A stretch of DNA of 64,000 nt from Smaragdicoccus niigatensis DSM 44881 = NBRC 103563 (lineage in GTDB: Bacteria; Actinomycetota; Actinomycetes; Mycobacteriales; Mycobacteriaceae): positions 62,001 to 126,000 of the forward strand of contig NZ_AQXZ01000010.1 in NCBI RefSeq assembly GCF_000380645.1. The letters are read 5' to 3'. Position numbers and translations under genes: made by a program. The notes under the pieces are model-generated. The model was given only the letters and a program-made list of their open reading frames with translations. It had not been told where the DNA came from and made no database searches. Positions 60,178-64,000 of this stretch are shown piece by piece. Position 1 is the first letter of the stretch. Every line of letters begins with the position of its first letter.

Positions 60178-61343
60178 GAACGCTGCCTGTCTTCGGAGCC
60201 GATGGTGGTCAGTTCGGTGGTCGGTCTGCTGTTTCGGTGCGGGTTCGGCCCGCCATCGACCGCCTTGGCGAGCAGTCGGTCGTATTCGTCGCACACGCTT
60301 TCCCACGTGTAGTGAAGGCGGCCACGGTCGCGGGCTGCGGCGGACAGTTCCGCGCGCAGAATGTCGTTGGTCATCAACGACGCGACCGAGTCGGCGATCG
60401 AGGACGGCTCGGGAGAGGTGAAGAGGCCGGTGTCGGCGAGCACTTCGCGGTTGAACACCGTGTCGCGCGCGACGATCGGTGCACCGCACGCCATCGCCTG
60501 CACCAGCGCGGGGTTCGTGCCGCCGGCGGAATGACCGTGGAAGTAGGCGCCCGCGTGCTGCCACAGCGCGTTGAGCTTGGCATCGTCGATCATGTGTCCG
60601 AACCAGTGGAAGTTCTCGTGGCGTTCGGACATCGCGCGCATCCGGTCGTCGTACCCGGTGTCCAGGCCCGAAGAACCCACCACCGCGACCGCGAACTCAG
60701 GCGCGAGGATTTCTGCGGCGCCGAGGAACTCCTCGACTGAGTTCTCGGGCACGAGTCGCGCGACCATCAACGCGTACGACAAGCCGCCGAAGTTCGAGAG
60801 CGGGTCGAGTCGGCCCGGATCCATTCCGCCGTACGGGATGAAGTGGCCCTCCCGATGGAACTCCTCGCGCCACAGGGTGGAGATGTGCTGGGAGTCGTAG
60901 ATGAGGTGGTCGGCGTAGCGTGCGGTCAGACGCGCGCCGCCGCGGAAGACCTTGCGGGCGAGGGTGCCCCACTTCGCGCGCTTCCACTCGACGCCGTCGA
61001 CGTTGACGACGGTTGGAATTCCGGCGCGACGGAGCATCGGGAGGAAGTAGCCGTTGGCGACGTTCAGGACGATTGCGACGTCGGGCTTGGCCTGGACGGC
61101 GTGCCGGGTGGCGAAATAACCGTGCGACAGCGTGCTGAGCGATTTCGAATCCATGGCAGTCGTCTCGACGACGTTGATCCGCGGGTCCGCGTCGTGCCCC
61201 CGGGTGGTGTCGGGACGCGAGTAGACGGTGACATCCCAGCCCTGATCGGCGAGGTACGGCGCGAGGTGACGAACGAGGGTCTCGAAGCCGCCGTAGTAAC
61301 TCGGATATCCGCGGGAACCGATGATCGCTACGGACTTAGACAT
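60174..61343 (-). CDS. Glycosyltransferase, DUF1972/GT4 family
   Basis: The 389-residue GT-B enzyme has the N-terminal DUF1972 domain (SVAIIGSRGYPSYYGGFETL, about 4-23, then VTVYSRP). The GT4 donor part has EFHREGHFIPYGGMDPGRLD, LVPENSVEEFLGAAEIL, YFHGHSAGGTNPALVQAMAC (the E-x7-E region is replaced by SAGGTNPALVQAMA), and a C-terminal YTWESVCDEYDRLL. Members act early in capsule/O-antigen synthesis, often adding rhamnose or hexose to a lipid carrier. It is the first gene of the leftward operon that continues to 54658. GAGGGTGG precedes ATG 61343. A DosR-like palindrome lies 225 nt upstream. Confidence 0.87.
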   Translation of the reverse strand: MSKSVAIIGSRGYPSYYGGFETLVRHLAPYLADQGWDVTVYSRPDTTRGHDADPRINVVETTAMDSKSLSTLSHGYFATRHAVQAKPDVAIVLNVANGYFLPMLRRAGIPTVVNVDGVEWKRAKWGTLARKVFRGGARLTARYADHLIYDSQHISTLWREEFHREGHFIPYGGMDPGRLDPLSNFGGLSYALMVARLVPENSVEEFLGAAEILAPEFAVAVVGSSGLDTGYDDRMRAMSERHENFHWFGHMIDDAKLNALWQHAGAYFHGHSAGGTNPALVQAMACGAPIVARDTVFNREVLADTGLFTSPEPSSIADSVASLMTNDILRAELSAAARDRGRLHYTWESVCDEYDRLLAKAVDGGPNPHRNSRPTTELTTIGSEDRQRS

Positions 61344-61567
61344 GGAAAACCACCCTCAGGTCTCGTGGTAGGAGTGCACTCACAAACGTCGAAGCAAGCG
61401 GGCTTCGAAGCGCCAGTTGGGTGTTGTCCTACGGAAGGGCAGTCGGAACGCGCCACGCTGCGTCGTTCGGTCTGCCGGAAGTTGCGAACCCAGGGAAACC
61501 GTAATGTCCCATTCGGTCTGTTTCTGGTGACACGCCGGTCGCGGGAGGTATCGGGGTTGTGAACGAT

Positions 61568-61581
61568 GGGACGAACGTCCC
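61568..61581. promoter_or_regulatory. DosR/DevR-like palindrome
   Basis: GGGACGAACGTCCC has the GGGAC-N4-GTCCC frame of the DosR core GGGACTWWAGTCCC; two central positions differ. It could serve the leftward glycan operon or clpB. Other GGGAC-binding regulators cannot be excluded. Confidence 0.35.
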
Positions 61582-61642
61582 TAGTGGCGGCCCGGTAGGT
61601 TGCTCAGACTTGACCCTGTGCAGGTTTGAAAAAATTCGCTAA

Positions 61643-61663
61643 GTTGAGTGGAACAGACTCAAC
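61643..61663 (+). promoter_or_regulatory. HAIR operator for HspR upstream of clpB
   Basis: GTTGAGT-GGAACAG-ACTCAAC is a perfect 7-bp-arm inverted repeat with a 7-nt spacer. It matches the HAIR consensus CTTGAGT-N7-ACTCAAG except for the outermost base pair. It lies 52 nt before the clpB start and mirrors the sites at dnaK, linking both to HspR. Confidence 0.88.
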
Positions 61664-61715
61664 CTTTGATGCGTTGTATCCATCGACAGATCGTTCACAA
61701 CCAGTGAGGTGACCT

Positions 61716-64000
61716 TTGGACACGTTCAACCCCACCACGAAGGCTCAGGCTGCGCTGTCGGCTGCGTTGCAGGCCGCGAGCTCGGCTGGCAATCCGGACA
61801 TTCAGCCTGCCCACCTGTTGGTGGCGTTGCTCGATCAGTCCGACGGCATCGCCGGGCCGCTCCTGCAGGCCGTCCAGGTCGACCCGAGCCGGATTCGGGC
61901 CGAGGCGCAGAAGCTTCTCGACCGACTCCCGCGCGCCAGCGGATCGCACAGTCAGCCACAGCTCTCGCGCGAGACGCTCAACGCCATCACCGCAGCGCAG
62001 AAGCTCGCCACCGAGCTCGACGACGAGTACGTCTCGACCGAGCACCTGCTCTTCGGGCTCGCCAACGGCGACTCCGAAGTGGCCAAATTACTGGCCGGCA
62101 GCGGCGCGACGCCGAAAGCCCTGAAAGAAGCATTCAAAGCCGTACGAGGAAGTTCACGAGTGACCAGCGCAGATCCCGAAGGCACCTACAAGGCGCTCGA
62201 GAAGTACTCGACCGATCTCACGGCCGCGGCCCGGAGCGGCAAGCTCGACCCGGTCATCGGGCGCGACACCGAGATCCGTCGCGTCATTCAGGTGCTGAGC
62301 CGCCGGACCAAGAACAACCCGGTCCTCATCGGTGAGCCCGGCGTCGGTAAGACGGCGATTGTGGAAGGTCTCGCGCAGCGAGTTATCGCTGGCGACGTCC
62401 CCGAATCGCTGCGGGACAAGAAGGTCATCTCGCTCGACCTCGGCTCGATGGTCGCCGGTGCGAAGTATCGCGGTGAGTTCGAGGAGCGGCTCAAGGCCGT
62501 CCTCGGCGAGATCAAGAAGAGCGAGGGTGAGGTCATCACCTTCATCGACGAGCTCCACACGATCGTCGGTGCGGGCGCGACCGGTGAGTCCGCCATGGAC
62601 GCCGGCAACATGATCAAGCCGATGCTCGCCCGCGGTGAACTGCGGCTCGTCGGTGCCACGACCCTCGACGAGTACCGCCAGCACATCGAGAAGGACCCGG
62701 CTCTCGAGCGCCGCTTCCAGCAGGTCTTCGTCGGCGAGCCGTCGGTCGACGACACGATCGGCATTCTGCGTGGACTCAAGGAGCGGTACGAGGTGCACCA
62801 CGGTGTGCGCATCACCGACTCGGCTCTCGTGGCAGCCGCCACGTTGAGCGACCGCTACATCACGTCCCGCTTCCTGCCAGACAAGGCGATCGACCTCGTT
62901 GACGAGGCGGCGTCGCGTCTGCGCATGGAGATCGACTCGCGGCCGGTCGAGGTCGACGAAGTCGAGCGTGCGGTCCGTCGCCTCGAGATCGAGGAGATGG
63001 CCCTGGCCAAGGAGTCGGACGAGGCGTCGAAGCAGCGGCTGTCGAAGCTGCGAAGCGAACTCGCCGACCAGAAGGAGAAGCTGAGCCAGCTCAACGCCCG
63101 GTGGCAGAACGAGAAGGGCGCGATCGACCAGGTTCGTGTCCTGAAAGAGCAGCTCGAGAACCTCAAGGGCGAGTCGGATCGGGCGGAACGCGACGGCGAC
63201 CTCGGCAAGGCGGCCGAGCTTCGCTATGGCCGAATCCCGAAGTTGGAGAAGGAGCTTGCCGCCCTGACGGCCGAGACCAAGCACGATGTCATGCTCAAGG
63301 AGGAGGTCAGTCCCGATGACGTGGCTGACGTCGTCGCCGCTTGGACCGGTATCCCGGCGGGACGTCTCCTCGAGGGCGAGACCGAGAAACTCCTTCGCAT
63401 GGAGGAGGAACTCGGCAAGCGTGTCATTGGTCAGAAGAACGCCATCGAAGCGGTGTCAGATGCGGTTCGACGGGCGCGCGCCGGCGTCGCCGACCCCAAC
63501 CGTCCGACCGGTTCATTCCTGTTCGTCGGTCCGACCGGTGTCGGTAAGACCGAGCTTGCGAAGTCGCTGGCGGACTTCCTGTTCGACGACGACCGCGCGA
63601 TGGTCCGCATCGACATGAGTGAGTACAGCGAGAAGCACTCGGTGGCACGGCTCGTCGGTGCCCCTCCGGGATATGTCGGGTATGACCAGGGCGGTCAGCT
63701 GACCGAAGCCGTTCGGCGCCGCCCGTACACGGTGGTGCTGTTCGACGAGGTCGAGAAGGCGCACCCGGACGTGTTCGACATCCTGCTCGCGGTGCTCGAC
63801 GACGGTCGACTGACCGACGGCCAGGGCCGGACCGTGGACTTCCGCAACACGATCCTGATCCTGACGTCGAACCTCGGAGCCGGTGGCGACAAGGACTTTG
63901 TGATGGATGCCGTCCGCCGCGCGTTCAAGCCCGAGTTCCTCAACCGACTCGACGACGTCATCATGTTCAGCCATCTGAGTGAAGACGAACTCGAGCAGAT
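61716..64000 (+). CDS. clpB: ATP-dependent chaperone ClpB, 3'-truncated by the window
   Basis: TTG 61716 ([20 protein letters not shown]) is chosen because the sequence then matches the start of mycobacterial ClpB, and GAGGTGACC stands just upstream. The N domain covers about 1-145, the first AAA+ domain has Walker [10 protein letters not shown] (about 206), then the coiled-coil middle domain (about 395-525). The second AAA+ domain has GPTGVGKTE (about 605) and [20 protein letters not shown]. The frame is open to base 64000 (761 codons); roughly the last 85-90 residues are missing. ClpB pulls apart protein aggregates with DnaK/DnaJ/GrpE. Its HAIR operator ties it to the hspR gene of this window. 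Confidence 0.96.
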   Translation, partial: MDTFNPTTKAQAALSAALQAASSAGNPDIQPAHLLVALLDQSDGIAGPLLQAVQVDPSRIRAEAQKLLDRLPRASGSHSQPQLSRETLNAITAAQKLATELDDEYVSTEHLLFGLANGDSEVAKLLAGSGATPKALKEAFKAVRGSSRVTSADPEGTYKALEKYSTDLTAAARSGKLDPVIGRDTEIRRVIQVLSRRTKNNPVLIGEPGVGKTAIVEGLAQRVIAGDVPESLRDKKVISLDLGSMVAGAKYRGEFEERLKAVLGEIKKSEGEVITFIDELHTIVGAGATGESAMDAGNMIKPMLARGELRLVGATTLDEYRQHIEKDPALERRFQQVFVGEPSVDDTIGILRGLKERYEVHHGVRITDSALVAAATLSDRYITSRFLPDKAIDLVDEAASRLRMEIDSRPVEVDEVERAVRRLEIEEMALAKESDEASKQRLSKLRSELADQKEKLSQLNARWQNEKGAIDQVRVLKEQLENLKGESDRAERDGDLGKAAELRYGRIPKLEKELAALTAETKHDVMLKEEVSPDDVADVVAAWTGIPAGRLLEGETEKLLRMEEELGKRVIGQKNAIEAVSDAVRRARAGVADPNRPTGSFLFVGPTGVGKTELAKSLADFLFDDDRAMVRIDMSEYSEKHSVARLVGAPPGYVGYDQGGQLTEAVRRRPYTVVLFDEVEKAHPDVFDILLAVLDDGRLTDGQGRTVDFRNTILILTSNLGAGGDKDFVMDAVRRAFKPEFLNRLDDVIMFSHLSEDELEQ

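Larger units (their letters stand above)
61344..61715. promoter_or_regulatory. Divergent promoter region between glycan operon and clpB
   Basis: The 372-bp gap holds no gene. From left to right there is leader sequence of the glycosyltransferase operon (61344-61500), the palindrome GGGAC-GAAC-GTCCC (61568-61581), an A-rich stretch (61628-61636) and the HAIR operator (61643-61663). The clpB Shine-Dalgarno GAGGTGACC follows. Confidence 0.6.

Overview
The window is chromosomal DNA from a mycolic-acid-containing actinobacterium (order Mycobacteriales, for example a Gordonia, Williamsia, Rhodococcus or Mycobacterium relative; the sequence alone does not fix the genus). The evidence is high GC, FadE5-like acyl-CoA dehydrogenase, ChoD-like oxidase, a DesA3-type desaturase with its reductase, an Ag85-like esterase, MMPL transporter, WS/DGAT acyltransferase, the isoniazid-inducible-type iniBAC operon and dnaK-grpE-dnaJ-hspR with HAIR operators. 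Gene order from dcd through aspC, the Fe-S reductase, a LuxR regulator, iniBAC, dnaK-hspR and clpB recalls, from memory, the M. tuberculosis Rv0321-Rv0384c stretch.

Layout. 1-9.8 kb: tail of an EEP-family phosphodiesterase, a secreted Asn-rich repeat protein, a hydrolase broken by an in-frame TAG, a lipoprotein, a secreted TAP-type peptidase, fadE5, small hydrolase and methyltransferase genes, two very small genes (49 and 33 residues) and a WS/DGAT. 9.9-15.7 kb: PspC-domain protein, ChoD-like oxidase, PucR-type regulator divergent from the desaturase electron-transfer pair. 16-20.5 kb: a polytopic membrane protein, a ClC-type channel and an acyltransferase-3. 20.5-30.3 kb: a 55-residue protein overlapping tRNA-Gly(CCC), dcd, a half-actin-fold membrane protein, YibE/F, aminotransferase, a lipoprotein with a probable IdeR box, a PH-like membrane protein and a 1000-residue Fe-S reductase with a Pro/Gly repeat tail.

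30.3-40.0 kb is the most unusual segment. A leftward operon (membrane-anchored Hsp70-like ATPase, LuxR regulator with a 4-nt overlap, then a second half-Hsp70 membrane protein) diverges from rightward iniB-iniA-iniC. The intergenic region carries a 7-bp inverted repeat next to a plausible iniB promoter. This looks like an envelope-stress sensing module wired to dynamin-like effectors. 40.1-44.2 kb is the HspR-controlled dnaK-grpE-dnaJ-hspR operon. 44.2-49.2 kb holds a DUF4012 protein, MMPL transporter and Ag85-like esterase, all leftward.

49.4-61.3 kb is a surface-glycan cluster: two GT2 enzymes, an ABC exporter (Wzm/Wzt with a C-terminal glycan-binding-like domain), three methyltransferases, a sulfotransferase, a DUF1972-type glycosyltransferase and an 877-residue GT-methyltransferase-GT fusion. 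It probably makes, modifies and exports a methylated and possibly sulfated polysaccharide by the ABC-dependent route. The window ends inside clpB, which has a near-perfect HAIR operator.
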